Made by a program: the position numbers and the translations under genes. Under the pieces are notes generated by a model. The model did not search any database. It was not told where the DNA came from and was given only the letters and a program-made list of their open reading frames with translations. Positions 17,726-28,165 of a stretch of 50,481 bases of DNA are shown one piece after another. This DNA is from an uncultured Hyphomicrobiales bacterium (GTDB taxonomy: Bacteria > Pseudomonadota > Alphaproteobacteria > Rhizobiales > Xanthobacteraceae), in the NCBI GenBank assembly GCA_903929045.1, contig CAIYTE010000125.1:1-50481 (forward strand). The letters run 5' to 3'. Numbering within the stretch: the first letter of the stretch is position 1; every line of letters begins with the position of its first letter.

Positions 17726-18148
17726 GTGACGTTGCTGATCCAGCGCAGAACGATCGTCATCGAGTGGGGCCATTGCGACCCCGCCGGCATCGTCTTCAAT
17801 CCGCGCTTCTTCGAGTTCTTCGACACCAACACCTGGATGCTGTTCGAAAAAGCGCTCGGCGTGAAACAAAGCGAACTCGCCGCCACGTACGGCATCATCG
17901 GCATCGCGTTGGTGGACGCGCGCGCCAACTTCCTCAAGCCGGCGAAGTTCGGCGACACCATCGAGGTCGCCTCCCGGATCACGGAATTTCGCCGCTCAAG
18001 CTTCGAGGTGCAGCACACCATTACCATCGGCGGCGAGGTCACCACCGAGGGCAACGAGACCCGCGTCTGGGCCGTACGCGACAAGGCCAAGCCGGACAAG
18101 ATCACGACGGCCGCCATTCCGGCCAAGGTGATCGCCCGTTTCGGCTAG
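17726..18148 (+). CDS. Hotdog-fold acyl-CoA thioesterase (4-hydroxybenzoyl-CoA thioesterase type)
   Basis: 140 residues from GTG 17726, chosen because GGAG (17716-17719) stands six bases upstream. The signature W-G-H-C-D-P-A-G-I-V-F-N-P-R-F-F-E-F-F-D is that of 4HBT-type thioesterases, with Asp19 as the catalytic carboxylate; a short hotdog domain with the F-L-K-P-A-K-F-G-D strand follows. It hydrolyses an acyl- or aryl-CoA ester. Its neighbour boxB makes benzoyl-CoA 2,3-epoxide, and thioesterases are found in box clusters, where releasing CoA from dead-end epoxide or ring products has been proposed. It converges on boxB, and the two stop codons share the bases CTAG (18145-18148). Confidence 0.85.
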   Translation: MTLLIQRRTIVIEWGHCDPAGIVFNPRFFEFFDTNTWMLFEKALGVKQSELAATYGIIGIALVDARANFLKPAKFGDTIEVASRITEFRRSSFEVQHTITIGGEVTTEGNETRVWAVRDKAKPDKITTAAIPAKVIARFG

Positions 18149-19587
18149 GCGATCTTCACGTATTCAAAATCGCCCGGCTTGTTGTCGATGCCGACTTTCG
18201 GGGGCGCGATCCAGCTAGCGAACTTGTTCGGCTCAAACTGCGGCTGCATCAGGCTTTCGATGAAGTCCTTGTCGCCGTCGGACGGCAGATAATCGCCGCG
18301 TTTGCCTGTCCATTCGCCGTCGCTGAGCAATTTTCCGTCAACATCGGCCTTGATCGAGGCGAACTCGCCGATGTGGCGGTGGAAGGCGACATTCGGCAGC
18401 TTGATCTGGAACGGAATGCCGAAGCCCTCAATGACCTTGTTCCAGCGGCCGACCCCGGCATTGCAATCGACGACATAATCGTCGCGCAGCCGCATGTTCA
18501 GCGCCGACAGCGCCGGCGCCTCGACGTTCTGAATCTGGCCGTCGACCAGCCGCAGCACGGGATACGTCGCTCCCTCGAGTTGATGGTCGTCCTTGAGCCG
18601 GTCCTCGCGGTAACGGGCCTTGATGCCGGAATGGAAGGCATTGGCGGCGTTGGTCGAGATCTCGTTACCGAACAGATCAAGCGTCAGCGAGAAATGCAGA
18701 TTGGCCTTCTTCTGAATGGTGGGCAGATCGATGACGCCGAGCTTGCGGATTTTGGCGATCTCATACGGATCGGAAATGCCGGCTTCCTTCATCGCCTCGC
18801 AGGTGCGCTGGATCACCCGCGTGACGCCGGTCTCTCCGACGAACATGTGATGCGCTTCTTCCGTCAGCATGAAGCGGCAAGTGCGCGACAGCGGATCGAA
18901 GCCGGATTGCGCCAGCGCTTCGAGCTGCATTTTGCCGTCGCGATCGGTGAAGAACGTGAACATGAAGAACGACAGCCAGTCCGGCGTCTTTTCGTTGAAA
19001 GCCCCGAGCATGCGCGGCGTATCGGCATCGCCGGAGCGGCGTTGCAACAGGGCTTCCGCTTCCTCGCGGCCATCGGTGCCAAAATATTTCTGCAGCAAAT
19101 AGACCATCGCCCAGAGGTGGCGGCCTTCTTCGACATTGACCTGGAACAGGTTGCGCATGTCGTAGAGCGACGGCGCCGTCTTGCCTAGATAGCGCTGCTG
19201 CTCGACGGAGGCCGGCTCGGTGTCGCCCTGGATGACGACGAGGCGGCGCAGCATGGCGCGATATTCGCCCGGCACTTCCTGCCACGCCAGCTCGCCCTTG
19301 TGACGGCCGAACGGGATCTTGCGGCCTTCCTGCGCCGGCGCCAGAAGCACGCCCCAGCGATAGTCCGGCATGCGCACGTAATCGAATTTGGCCCAGCCCT
19401 TCGGATCGACGCTGATCGCGGTGCGCAGATAGACCAGCGACTCCTGGAAGCCTTCGGGCCCCATGTCGTTCCACCAGTTGATGTAACCGGGGTGCCATTT
19501 CTCCAGCGCGCGCTTGACGCGATCGTCCTGCCCCAGCGCGACGTTGTTCGGGATCAGACCGTCGTAATCGACTGCTGCGATATTCAT
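18145..19587 (-). CDS. boxB: Benzoyl-CoA 2,3-epoxidase subunit BoxB
   Basis: 480 residues, the normal length for BoxB. All six diiron ligands known from the Azoarcus enzyme can be placed with a constant offset of four: E124, E154, H157 (E-E-G-R-H), D215, E244 and H247 (T-E-E-A-H-H-M-F). The enzyme inserts one oxygen atom into the aromatic ring of benzoyl-CoA in the aerobic hybrid pathway. It is encoded two bases after boxC, and its ribosome site lies inside the end of boxC, so the two are coupled. Its usual reductase BoxA is not in the window; the ferredoxin and ferredoxin reductase at 22325-23676 may serve instead. Confidence 0.95.
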   Translation of the reverse strand: MNIAAVDYDGLIPNNVALGQDDRVKRALEKWHPGYINWWNDMGPEGFQESLVYLRTAISVDPKGWAKFDYVRMPDYRWGVLLAPAQEGRKIPFGRHKGELAWQEVPGEYRAMLRRLVVIQGDTEPASVEQQRYLGKTAPSLYDMRNLFQVNVEEGRHLWAMVYLLQKYFGTDGREEAEALLQRRSGDADTPRMLGAFNEKTPDWLSFFMFTFFTDRDGKMQLEALAQSGFDPLSRTCRFMLTEEAHHMFVGETGVTRVIQRTCEAMKEAGISDPYEIAKIRKLGVIDLPTIQKKANLHFSLTLDLFGNEISTNAANAFHSGIKARYREDRLKDDHQLEGATYPVLRLVDGQIQNVEAPALSALNMRLRDDYVVDCNAGVGRWNKVIEGFGIPFQIKLPNVAFHRHIGEFASIKADVDGKLLSDGEWTGKRGDYLPSDGDKDFIESLMQPQFEPNKFASWIAPPKVGIDNKPGDFEYVKIA

Positions 19588-19589
19588 GG

Positions 19590-21245
19590 CTAAACCCTCT
19601 CCTTGGCAAAGGTCGGCGACACGCCGCTGCCGTACAGTTTCAACGCGCCCTGCTCGCCAATCGCATTGGGCCGCTGGAAGATCCAGTTCTGCCAGGCCGT
19701 GAGACGACCGTAGATCTTCGTTTCCATCGTCTCCGGCCCGGCGAAGCGCAGGTTGGCTTCCATGCCAGTCATGGCGTCGGGCGAGAAGCTCGTGCGCTCC
19801 TCCAGCATGACACGGAGTTCATCGTCGAAATCGAAATCTTCGTAGGCGGCGGTCACGAGACCCAACTCAGCAGCGTCCTCGCCTTCAATTGCCGCGCCAA
19901 TCTTCACTTTGGCCTGTGCCAGCGTATCGGGCTCACCGAGGAAACGCGTTTCCAGCCGCGTCAGACCATTGCCCATCGGATAAGGCCCGAAATTCGCGGC
20001 GCTCAGGGTGATCGCGGCGGCCGGGCGGTTATCGCCCTTGCGGCTGCCCACCAGCATCACCGACCGGTCGGCGGCGAATGCCAGTTCGGCGAGCGTACCA
20101 GCAAAACAGGACCCCGGCTCGATCAGCGCGATAAAGCTGCGCGGTGTGACATCGATGCGCTTGAGCGTCCGCTTCAGATAGTGGCGAACTTCACGCATGA
20201 GCCAATCGCCCGCGTTTGCGTCGAGAAACGCGTCGTAGTCCAGCACAGCCTTGGCATCGCCTTCAGTCCGCAGCAGAACGACGCCAACGGCGGCCTCATT
20301 GGCGCGCAGGTGCAGGATGGCGTCTTCCAACTCGCGGGCGACGGTCAGCGGCCAGAACGCATCGCCAAGGGCGTGCGCCGCGTCCACTGACGCCGGCACG
20401 GCCACGGCAGGCGCGCGCACCGTGATTGTCACCAGCCCGCGGGGCCGATCGATTTCGACATCAACGTGAGAATACGACACGCGATCCGCTGTGATCGTAC
20501 GCTTGAGCGGACCAAGCGTGACGCCCTTCGCATCCGTCGGCCTGTCGGAGCGCGCCGCAATCTCGTGCGCGCGTTTGGCAACCGTATCCTTCCACTTCGA
20601 ATTTGGTACGACTTCGTCGACCAGACGCCAATCGACGGCTTTCGTGCCCCGTACACCCTCCTCGATCGAGCAGAACACATCGGCGCGATCGCGGCGCACT
20701 TTGCGCTTGTCGGTGACGCGCGTGAGCCCACCCGTGCCAGGCAGCACGGCGAGCAGTGGTGTTTCCGGCAGTGCCACGGCGGAGCGCCGGTCGTCGACCA
20801 GCATGATGTGATCGGCCGCCAGCGCCAGTTCGTAGCCACCACCGGCAGCGTTGCCGTTGATGGCGCAGATGTAGATCTGTTTTGAATTCTCGGATGCATC
20901 CTCAATGGCGAAACGCGTCTCGTTGGTGAACTTGCAGAAGTTCACCTTGTCGCCGTGGGTCGCCTTGCCGAGCATGCGAATGTTAGCCCCGGCGCAGAAG
21001 ACATTGTCCTTGCCGGACTTGATGACGACGCAGCGCACCTCCGGGTGCTCAAACCGCAGCCGCTGCACGGCGTCGTTCAGCTCGATGTCGACACCGAGAT
21101 CGTAAGAATTGAGCTTGAGTTCGTAGCCTTCCGACAGACCGCCGGCCTGATCGACGTCCATGACCAGATAGGCCACGTCCCCATCCGTCTCGATGCGCCA
21201 ATGGCGATACCGCGAGGGATCGGTCTGGAAATCGATCACGGTCAT
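19590..21245 (-). CDS. boxC: 2,3-Epoxybenzoyl-CoA dihydrolase BoxC
   Basis: 551 residues from ATG 21245, with AGGGAG just upstream; the open frame extends 501 bases further but across the boxR promoter and gene, and is not family sequence. It has two crotonase-like halves: the first with the oxyanion-hole segments D-N-V-F-C-A-G-A-N-I-R-M-L and A-I-N-G-N-A-A-G-G-G-Y-E-L-A-L-A-A-D, the second with I-A-L-I-E-P-G-S-C-F-A-G-T-L-A-E-L-A-F-A-A-D. BoxC opens the epoxidised ring by adding two waters, releasing formate and yielding 3,4-dehydroadipyl-CoA semialdehyde. It is the first gene of the leftward boxCB unit and is divergent from boxR. Confidence 0.94.
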   Translation of the reverse strand: MTVIDFQTDPSRYRHWRIETDGDVAYLVMDVDQAGGLSEGYELKLNSYDLGVDIELNDAVQRLRFEHPEVRCVVIKSGKDNVFCAGANIRMLGKATHGDKVNFCKFTNETRFAIEDASENSKQIYICAINGNAAGGGYELALAADHIMLVDDRRSAVALPETPLLAVLPGTGGLTRVTDKRKVRRDRADVFCSIEEGVRGTKAVDWRLVDEVVPNSKWKDTVAKRAHEIAARSDRPTDAKGVTLGPLKRTITADRVSYSHVDVEIDRPRGLVTITVRAPAVAVPASVDAAHALGDAFWPLTVARELEDAILHLRANEAAVGVVLLRTEGDAKAVLDYDAFLDANAGDWLMREVRHYLKRTLKRIDVTPRSFIALIEPGSCFAGTLAELAFAADRSVMLVGSRKGDNRPAAAITLSAANFGPYPMGNGLTRLETRFLGEPDTLAQAKVKIGAAIEGEDAAELGLVTAAYEDFDFDDELRVMLEERTSFSPDAMTGMEANLRFAGPETMETKIYGRLTAWQNWIFQRPNAIGEQGALKLYGSGVSPTFAKERV

Positions 21246-21275
21246 GACGCTCCCTAGGCTCGTCGGCGGCCGACA

Positions 21276-21289
21276 TGCACTATTTTGCA
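21276..21289. promoter_or_regulatory. Tandem TGCA sites before boxC, candidate BoxR operator
   Basis: TGCA-N6-TGCA, part of the direct repeat TGCAC-TATTT-TGCAC, lies 31-44 bases upstream of the boxC start. BzdR/BoxR regulators of benzoate pathways are known to bind TGCA-containing direct repeats and release them on binding benzoyl-CoA. The identification rests on motif and position only. Confidence 0.5.
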
Positions 21290-21361
21290 CATTACTAACA
21301 CTCCGACGGGAGCGCTGCAACGCGACTTTCACTTTCTTGCGGGCCTCCCTCTCTTGCCTTA

Positions 21362-21373
21362 GCATTATAATGC
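21362..21373. promoter_or_regulatory. Perfect 12-bp palindrome with a TATAAT element before boxR
   Basis: GCATTATAATGC reads identically on both strands and contains a consensus -10 hexamer TATAAT (21366-21371), 19 bases before the boxR start codon; TGCA (21371-21374) overlaps its right end. A repressor bound here would block the boxR promoter. A matching -35 at normal spacing is weak. Confidence 0.5.
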
Positions 21374-21389
21374 ATGTATCCAACCAGCC

Positions 21390-23352
<1,963 letters not shown>

Positions 23353-23353
<1 letters not shown>

Positions 23354-23676
23354 TGCCGAAGGTGACCTTCATCGAGCACGACGGGACAGTTCATACGGTC
23401 GACGCCGAGGTCGACTCCAGCGTCATGGAAACCGCGCTTCGCAACGACGTGTCCAGCATCGTTGCCGAATGCGGCGGCGGCTGCACCTGCGCCACCTGCC
23501 TCGTCCATGTCGATGAAGCGTGGTTCGAAAAGGTCGGCCCGGCCTCGCCGGAAGAAGAAGAAATGCTCGATGCGGCGTTCGAACTCAAGCCGACATCGCG
23601 GCTGTCGTGCCAGATCCGCGTCACCGAGGCGCTTGACGGCCTCGTCGTGCGGACGCCGGCGTATCAGGGCCGCTAG
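23353..23676 (+). CDS. [2Fe-2S] ferredoxin, adrenodoxin type
   Basis: 107 residues. The cluster ligands fit C40-x5-C46-x2-C49 and C86, the adrenodoxin/putidaredoxin pattern; an additional Cys44 lies inside the loop. The acidic stretch S-P-E-E-E-E-M-L-D resembles the partner-binding helix of adrenodoxin-type ferredoxins that serve monooxygenases. Translation is coupled to the preceding reductase. The neighbouring oxygenase that needs electrons is BoxB. Its stop codon shares the bases CTAG (23673-23676) with the stop of the convergent hydrolase gene. Confidence 0.92.
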
Positions 23677-24455
23677 AGCTTCACCCGCCGGTCGATAAAG
23701 TCGCTGACCAGCGCCGCAAATTGTTCAGGCGCTTGGTACGGCATGAAGTGCGCACCCGGCTCGACCAGCGCGAACTCCGAATTCTTCACCAGCCCATGGA
23801 CGCTGCGCGACAGGTCCGGCGGCAGCAGAATGTCGTGCGCGCCGACCGTGACCAAGGTCGGGATGTCGAGCTTCTTCAAAATGTCGGTATTGTTGGTGCC
23901 GACCATGCCGAGGGCCAGCGCGCCGTAACCCTGTGGGTTGTTCGACCGGAAGCGTTCCATGTAGCGCGTATAGCGCTCATCCTTAGGCAGGCCGTCGAAC
24001 GCCATATCGATGACCTGTGGCAGCAGCGCTGCCATGCCCTTCTCGCGCACCATGGCCAGACGGCCCTCGTGACGCGCGCGGGAGGCTTCGCCCAGTTCGG
24101 TGGTCGTATTCGACAGCACCAGGCCGCGGACGACAGCCGCGTCCGCCGCCGCATACGGCGCGGCGATCATCGAGCCGATGGCGCAGCCGACCACGACCAC
24201 GTCGCGCAAGCCCGCATCTTCGCGAACCGAAAGAACATCCCGAACCTGCTCGTCGACTTTCCAGTTGCGATCGGGGATCGGCGACTGGCCGGCACCGCGC
24301 AAATCCATGGCCACGCAACGAAAGCGTTTCGACCAGACCGCAATGCACTCGTCCCAGAACACATGACTAGAGCCGAGCGGATGGATGAGCAACAATGCCG
24401 GCAGGCCCGGCGTCTGTGCCGGGCCGCTCGTCACGTAGTACAGGTTCGCCGCCAT
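23673..24455 (-). CDS. Alpha/beta hydrolase with a cysteine nucleophile (3-oxoadipate enol-lactonase-like)
   Basis: 260 residues from ATG 24455, which overlaps the stop of the upstream hydrolase gene. The fold markers are the oxyanion-hole H-P-L-G-S (about 25), the D-L-R-G-A-G-Q-S loop, and a nucleophile elbow G-C-A-I-G in which Cys replaces the usual Ser. The acid (G-A-H-D) and the base (P-G-A-H-F-M-P) are present, so a Cys-Asp-His triad is likely, as in dienelactone hydrolases. Overall resemblance is to PcaD-type enol-lactonases. It is the last gene of a leftward unit with a second hydrolase and a DRE-TIM enzyme; the substrate is unknown. Confidence 0.8.
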   Translation of the reverse strand: MAANLYYVTSGPAQTPGLPALLLIHPLGSSHVFWDECIAVWSKRFRCVAMDLRGAGQSPIPDRNWKVDEQVRDVLSVREDAGLRDVVVVGCAIGSMIAAPYAAADAAVVRGLVLSNTTTELGEASRARHEGRLAMVREKGMAALLPQVIDMAFDGLPKDERYTRYMERFRSNNPQGYGALALGMVGTNNTDILKKLDIPTLVTVGAHDILLPPDLSRSVHGLVKNSEFALVEPGAHFMPYQAPEQFAALVSDFIDRRVKL

Positions 24456-25627
24456 TAGAGGCGTGGAGCGAGCCAGTCGCAAATATAGTCGATGCCGACC
24501 TGGCGGTTGTCGACCTGAACGTGGTGATCGCCGCCCTCCTCGGGCGTGAACACCTTCAGTTCCTTGTCCTTCGAACCGACATTGTCATAGAGTTGCTTGG
24601 CGATCGACGGCGGCGTCAGCAGATCGCTGCCGCCGTGCGCGATCAGGATCGGACAGGTGATCTTGTCGGCCACGCCTTCAAGCGTGAACTTCTTCACCTT
24701 CTCCATCGCGCTTTCCATGTCCGGCGTGCCGAGCACCCAGGGCAACTGGAAGTGCGACGTCGCGGCCGCGTTCGGGCTCGCCTTGATCTTCTCCCAACGC
24801 TCGACCCAGGCGGCGTGATAATCGTAATGACCGCCCCAGGCGACGACGGCCTTGTAGCGCTTGTCAAACGCCACCGCGCGCGGCGCATAGTAGCCACCGG
24901 CACTGTAAGCCATGAGCGCAACGCGATCCTTGGCAACATCGGCGCGACTGGCAACATAATCGTAGGCCGCGCCCGCCGGCACTTCGTAATCGTAGCGCGA
25001 GGCGAGATTGCGCAGGCGAAGCGATTCACCCTGCCCCGGGCCGTCGATGGCGAGCACATGATAGCCGCGATAGGCCATCTCCATGCCGCCGAACAGCACG
25101 CTCATCTCTTTGCAGTTGTCGAGACCGTCGAACATGACCACCGTCGGCGCCGGACCCTTGGCGACCGGCGACTTCAGGAAGTACGCCGCCATCGGCGCGC
25201 CGCCCTCATACGCGACATCGACGAATTCGATGTTCGAATAGCGGCGCTTCAAGCCTTCGTGGAAGCAGTGCAGCGCCTTCTTGTACATGGCGGTCTTCTG
25301 CGCGCCCGGCTCGATCATGCGTTCGCCGGTGTAGTAGTAGTTGCCGGCACGCAGATAGTAGTTGCCCGCCGTGGCGTCGCGTTTCTCGGCCGCGGCCTTG
25401 TCGGCGTAGCCCTGAATGCGGTCGCCCATGGCGCCCCATTCTTCCCACCAGGCGTTTGGCTCGGTGATGCGCGCGTGCAGCTTCTGGATGACCTGGTCGA
25501 TCTCGCCCATTGCCACGGAGCCGGTCGGCGCCATGCCCTTGCAGACGAGCGTGGCGTTCGACCACTGATAATGGTCGGGGAAGCTGTGAATCCAGTTACC
25601 CAGATACGGCGTCGGATGTCCGGTCAT
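24455..25627 (-). CDS. Alpha/beta hydrolase of the 2,6-dihydroxypseudooxynicotine hydrolase/FrsA-like group
   Basis: 390 residues with a helical N-terminal cap (about 1-140) and a C-terminal alpha/beta hydrolase domain. Markers are F-D-G-L-D-N-C-K-E at the oxyanion hole, D-G-P-G-Q-G-E-S, the nucleophile elbow A-Y-S-A-G-G-Y, the acid in H-G-G-S-D, and the base in G-G-D-H-H. The layout matches C-C bond hydrolases that cleave pyridine or ring-opened ketones in nicotine-type pathways, and related carbonate-forming hydrolases. Its start directly abuts the stop of the DRE-TIM gene and its stop overlaps the next start, so three genes are tightly coupled. Reaction not assignable from sequence. Confidence 0.78.
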   Translation of the reverse strand: MTGHPTPYLGNWIHSFPDHYQWSNATLVCKGMAPTGSVAMGEIDQVIQKLHARITEPNAWWEEWGAMGDRIQGYADKAAAEKRDATAGNYYLRAGNYYYTGERMIEPGAQKTAMYKKALHCFHEGLKRRYSNIEFVDVAYEGGAPMAAYFLKSPVAKGPAPTVVMFDGLDNCKEMSVLFGGMEMAYRGYHVLAIDGPGQGESLRLRNLASRYDYEVPAGAAYDYVASRADVAKDRVALMAYSAGGYYAPRAVAFDKRYKAVVAWGGHYDYHAAWVERWEKIKASPNAAATSHFQLPWVLGTPDMESAMEKVKKFTLEGVADKITCPILIAHGGSDLLTPPSIAKQLYDNVGSKDKELKVFTPEEGGDHHVQVDNRQVGIDYICDWLAPRL

Positions 25628-26926
25628 TTAATTTTTGCCTGAAACGGTGTGAAGCAGTTCGACGAATTCGGGATCAGTCAGCGGCCGCTTGCGCCACTGC
25701 ATTTCCTCGGTGAGGGCATCCAGCATCGGCTGGATTTTATTGTCGGCGATGGTTTCGCCAAGCGCCTTGGTGTGCAGCCGCAAGCCGAACGGGCCCGCCC
25801 ATTCGGAGAAGCCGACGCGGCCCTTGTTGCCGACATATTCCGGCTTGATCGGCACGAACATGAAGGGCAGCTCGGGATACTGATGATGCTTGTCGTGCAT
25901 GACGACGAAAGCGTCGTCGCCGACCAGCGGCGAAATCTTCGACAGCGGGTGCTTCATGATGTCGGCGATCATCACCGACGCCGGACGCAGGTTTTCCATC
26001 TTGATGCCGGTGTCGAAGCCGTAGAGCTGCTCGAGATGATAGGCCGTCTCGGCCAGCGGCACATGGCCCGTGCCTTCACCGTAGCCGTTGACGCCGACGG
26101 TGATCATTTCGCAGCCGCCTTCGACCGACGCCAGCGCCGTCGCCACCGCCATGCCGGCGTGGTTGTGTGCGTGGATGCCGAGCGCGGTCTTGGCCGGCGT
26201 CACCTTGCGCACCGCCTTGAAGATTTCCTTGTAGAGGACCGGCAAGCCTATGCCGCCACCGAAGTCGTCGAGAATGATCGTGTCGGCCCCCGCCTCGCCG
26301 ACGATCCGCGAAAACTCCTTGAGGAATTCGAGGTCGGCGCGGAGGAAGTCCTGGAAGTTGACGTTCACTTCCGGAATGCCCTTCTCGCGGGCGTAACGGA
26401 TGGCGGTCAGGGTCGTTTCGATTTCCTGCTTGCGCAAGTCTTCCTTCGACATGCTGGCGTCGTTGCCACGATGCTCGGCACAGGCCTTGAGGAACGTGTC
26501 GGACGACGCGATGCACAGCACCGTCCCGAAGCCGCCGTCGGAGATGATGTCGAGCGTGCCGAGCAGTTGCTTGACGTCAAAGTCCGGCGAATTCTGGTGC
26601 GCGCTGGTCATCGCCTCGGTGCGGACCTTGCGGCCACAGGTGTCGAGGAACTTGCGCACAGCCTTCATGAAAGCACGGTCGCGGGGCTTGTAGCCGCCCA
26701 TCTGAATCATCGGCATGTTCAGATCGTGGACCAGGATTTCCGCGATCTTCACGCACTCGTCGGTGGTGAGAATGGTGCCTTCGAACTGGCGGCCTTCCCG
26801 CAACGTGATGTCGTTGAGCACGACGCGCGGCGGCAAGCTCATTTGCGCGCGCAACTCAGGCGTGAAATTAAGTGGCGTTGCGCCCGTCAATTTGTCAATT
26901 GCGGCTTGTCCACGCAGTCCGGACAT
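25628..26926 (-). CDS. DRE-TIM metallolyase (HMGL-like family), substrate unknown
   Basis: 432 residues. The metal- and enolate-binding signature L-N-D-I-T-L-R-E-G (about 36-44) and the H-A-H-N motif in G-I-H-A-H-N-H-A-G mark the HMG-CoA lyase/isopropylmalate synthase superfamily, and V-G-V-N-G-Y-G-E-G-T-G-H-V fits the conserved C-terminal end of the barrel. There is no leucine-binding regulatory domain. Members cleave or make C-C bonds next to a carboxylate with a divalent metal. It is the first gene of the leftward trio with two hydrolases; in that setting a lyase step late in a ring-cleavage pathway is plausible but unproven. Confidence 0.8.
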   Translation of the reverse strand: MSGLRGQAAIDKLTGATPLNFTPELRAQMSLPPRVVLNDITLREGRQFEGTILTTDECVKIAEILVHDLNMPMIQMGGYKPRDRAFMKAVRKFLDTCGRKVRTEAMTSAHQNSPDFDVKQLLGTLDIISDGGFGTVLCIASSDTFLKACAEHRGNDASMSKEDLRKQEIETTLTAIRYAREKGIPEVNVNFQDFLRADLEFLKEFSRIVGEAGADTIILDDFGGGIGLPVLYKEIFKAVRKVTPAKTALGIHAHNHAGMAVATALASVEGGCEMITVGVNGYGEGTGHVPLAETAYHLEQLYGFDTGIKMENLRPASVMIADIMKHPLSKISPLVGDDAFVVMHDKHHQYPELPFMFVPIKPEYVGNKGRVGFSEWAGPFGLRLHTKALGETIADNKIQPMLDALTEEMQWRKRPLTDPEFVELLHTVSGKN

Positions 26927-27177
26927 TACTCAACCTCCCCTTGGATCATGCATCGCGATTGTTATTGATCTGTTGTGCGCTGTGTAGCTCGACAAATTGC
27001 CTTCTACAATAGTGAAACACATGCCACGATATTGTATAAGACCAGCGGCTATTCCGTTTGCGCATTAGCTGTCCGGATCGTCGCCGAATAGCTGACACAG
27101 CGAACGCGTGGTTTTGTTTCGCAGAGCCGCACAAATAAAAAGGGCCGTAAAGGCCCGCCATCGAGGGGACGACAAGG
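26927..27177. promoter_or_regulatory. Divergent promoter region of two catabolic units
   Basis: These 251 bases must hold the start signals of the leftward lyase-hydrolase unit and the rightward TctC unit. It is locally AT-rich, with the segment ATATTGTATAAGACC near 27031. A small hairpin GGGCC-GTAAA-GGCCC (27142-27156) sits 21 bases before the tctC-like start and could affect its translation. No regulator gene adjoins it. Confidence 0.4.
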
Positions 27178-28152
27178 ATGAAGTTGATCAGAAGCATTTC
27201 GCTGTTTGCCGTGCTGGCAGGCTTCATCTCCGCGGCAGCGCCGGCACAGTCGCAGGAATTTCCCTATCGTCCGATCCGCATCGTCGTGCCCTTCGCACCG
27301 GGCGGTTCCACCGACGCCGTCATTCGCATTCTCGCCAATCAGCTTGAGAAGGAACTCAACGGTACCGTCATCGTCGAAAACCGCGCCGGCGGTGCCGCGA
27401 CCATCGGCATGAGCACGGTCGCGCAATCCGCGCCGGACGGTTACGTGCTCGGCGCCGCCAATATTTCGTTCGGCGCCAATCCGTCGATGATCAAAACGCT
27501 GCCTTACGACACGCTCAAGGACTTCGCGCCGATCAGCCTGGTCGCACGCGTGCCGCTGGTGCTCGCCGTGCATCAGTCGGTACCGGTCAATAACGTCAAG
27601 GAATTCATCGCGGCGGCAAAAGCATCGCCCGACAGCATGACCTACTCGACGGCCGGTCACGGCTCCGGCAGCGAACTCAGCATGGGCCTGCTTGCCTATC
27701 TCACCGGCTTGAAGCTCGTGAACATTCCGTACAACGGCGGCGGTCCACAGGTCGCCGGCGCGGTCGGTGGCCATGTGAAATCGCTGTTCGCGACGATCCC
27801 GGCCGGCCTCCCTCATTTCCAGTCCGGCGTGCTGCGGCCGCTCGGCATCACCACGCTCAAGCGCGACCCGACGCTGCCGAATGTGCCGCCGATCGCAGAA
27901 GCCGGCGTGCCTGATTACGAAATGGGCGACTGGATCGGCATCGTCACGGCCGCGAAGACACCGCAGCCGATTATCGACAAGCTCAACAAGGCCATCGTCA
28001 ACGCGCTGAAGGTGCCGGACGTGCAGGCCCGCATCGAGAAGATCGGCACGCAAGTCGAAAGCAGCACCCCGGAGCAGTTCGACGCTTTCATCAAGAAAGA
28101 GATCGTCAAGTGGACCAAGGTGGTCGACACAATGAACCTGAAGATCCAGTAA
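27178..28152 (+). CDS. Tripartite tricarboxylate transporter binding protein (TctC/Bug family)
   Basis: 324 residues with a signal peptide ending near A-Q-S-Q. Family motifs follow: Y-P-x-R-P-I-R-I-V-V-P-F-A-P-G-G-S-T-D as Y-R-P-I-R-I-V-V-P-F-A-P-G-G-S-T-D, V-E-N-R-A-G-G, S-T-A-G-H-G-S-G-S and Y-N-G-G-G-P. Bug proteins capture carboxylates in the periplasm and usually deliver them to TctAB. No tctA or tctB is in the window, so this is an orphan receptor or works with a distant transporter. It is followed after 13 bases by an ACMSD-like amidohydrolase, suggesting its ligand is the substrate or an intermediate of that pathway. Confidence 0.9.
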   Translation: MKLIRSISLFAVLAGFISAAAPAQSQEFPYRPIRIVVPFAPGGSTDAVIRILANQLEKELNGTVIVENRAGGAATIGMSTVAQSAPDGYVLGAANISFGANPSMIKTLPYDTLKDFAPISLVARVPLVLAVHQSVPVNNVKEFIAAAKASPDSMTYSTAGHGSGSELSMGLLAYLTGLKLVNIPYNGGGPQVAGAVGGHVKSLFATIPAGLPHFQSGVLRPLGITTLKRDPTLPNVPPIAEAGVPDYEMGDWIGIVTAAKTPQPIIDKLNKAIVNALKVPDVQARIEKIGTQVESSTPEQFDAFIKKEIVKWTKVVDTMNLKIQ

Positions 28153-28165
28153 GGCCGCACCGTTC

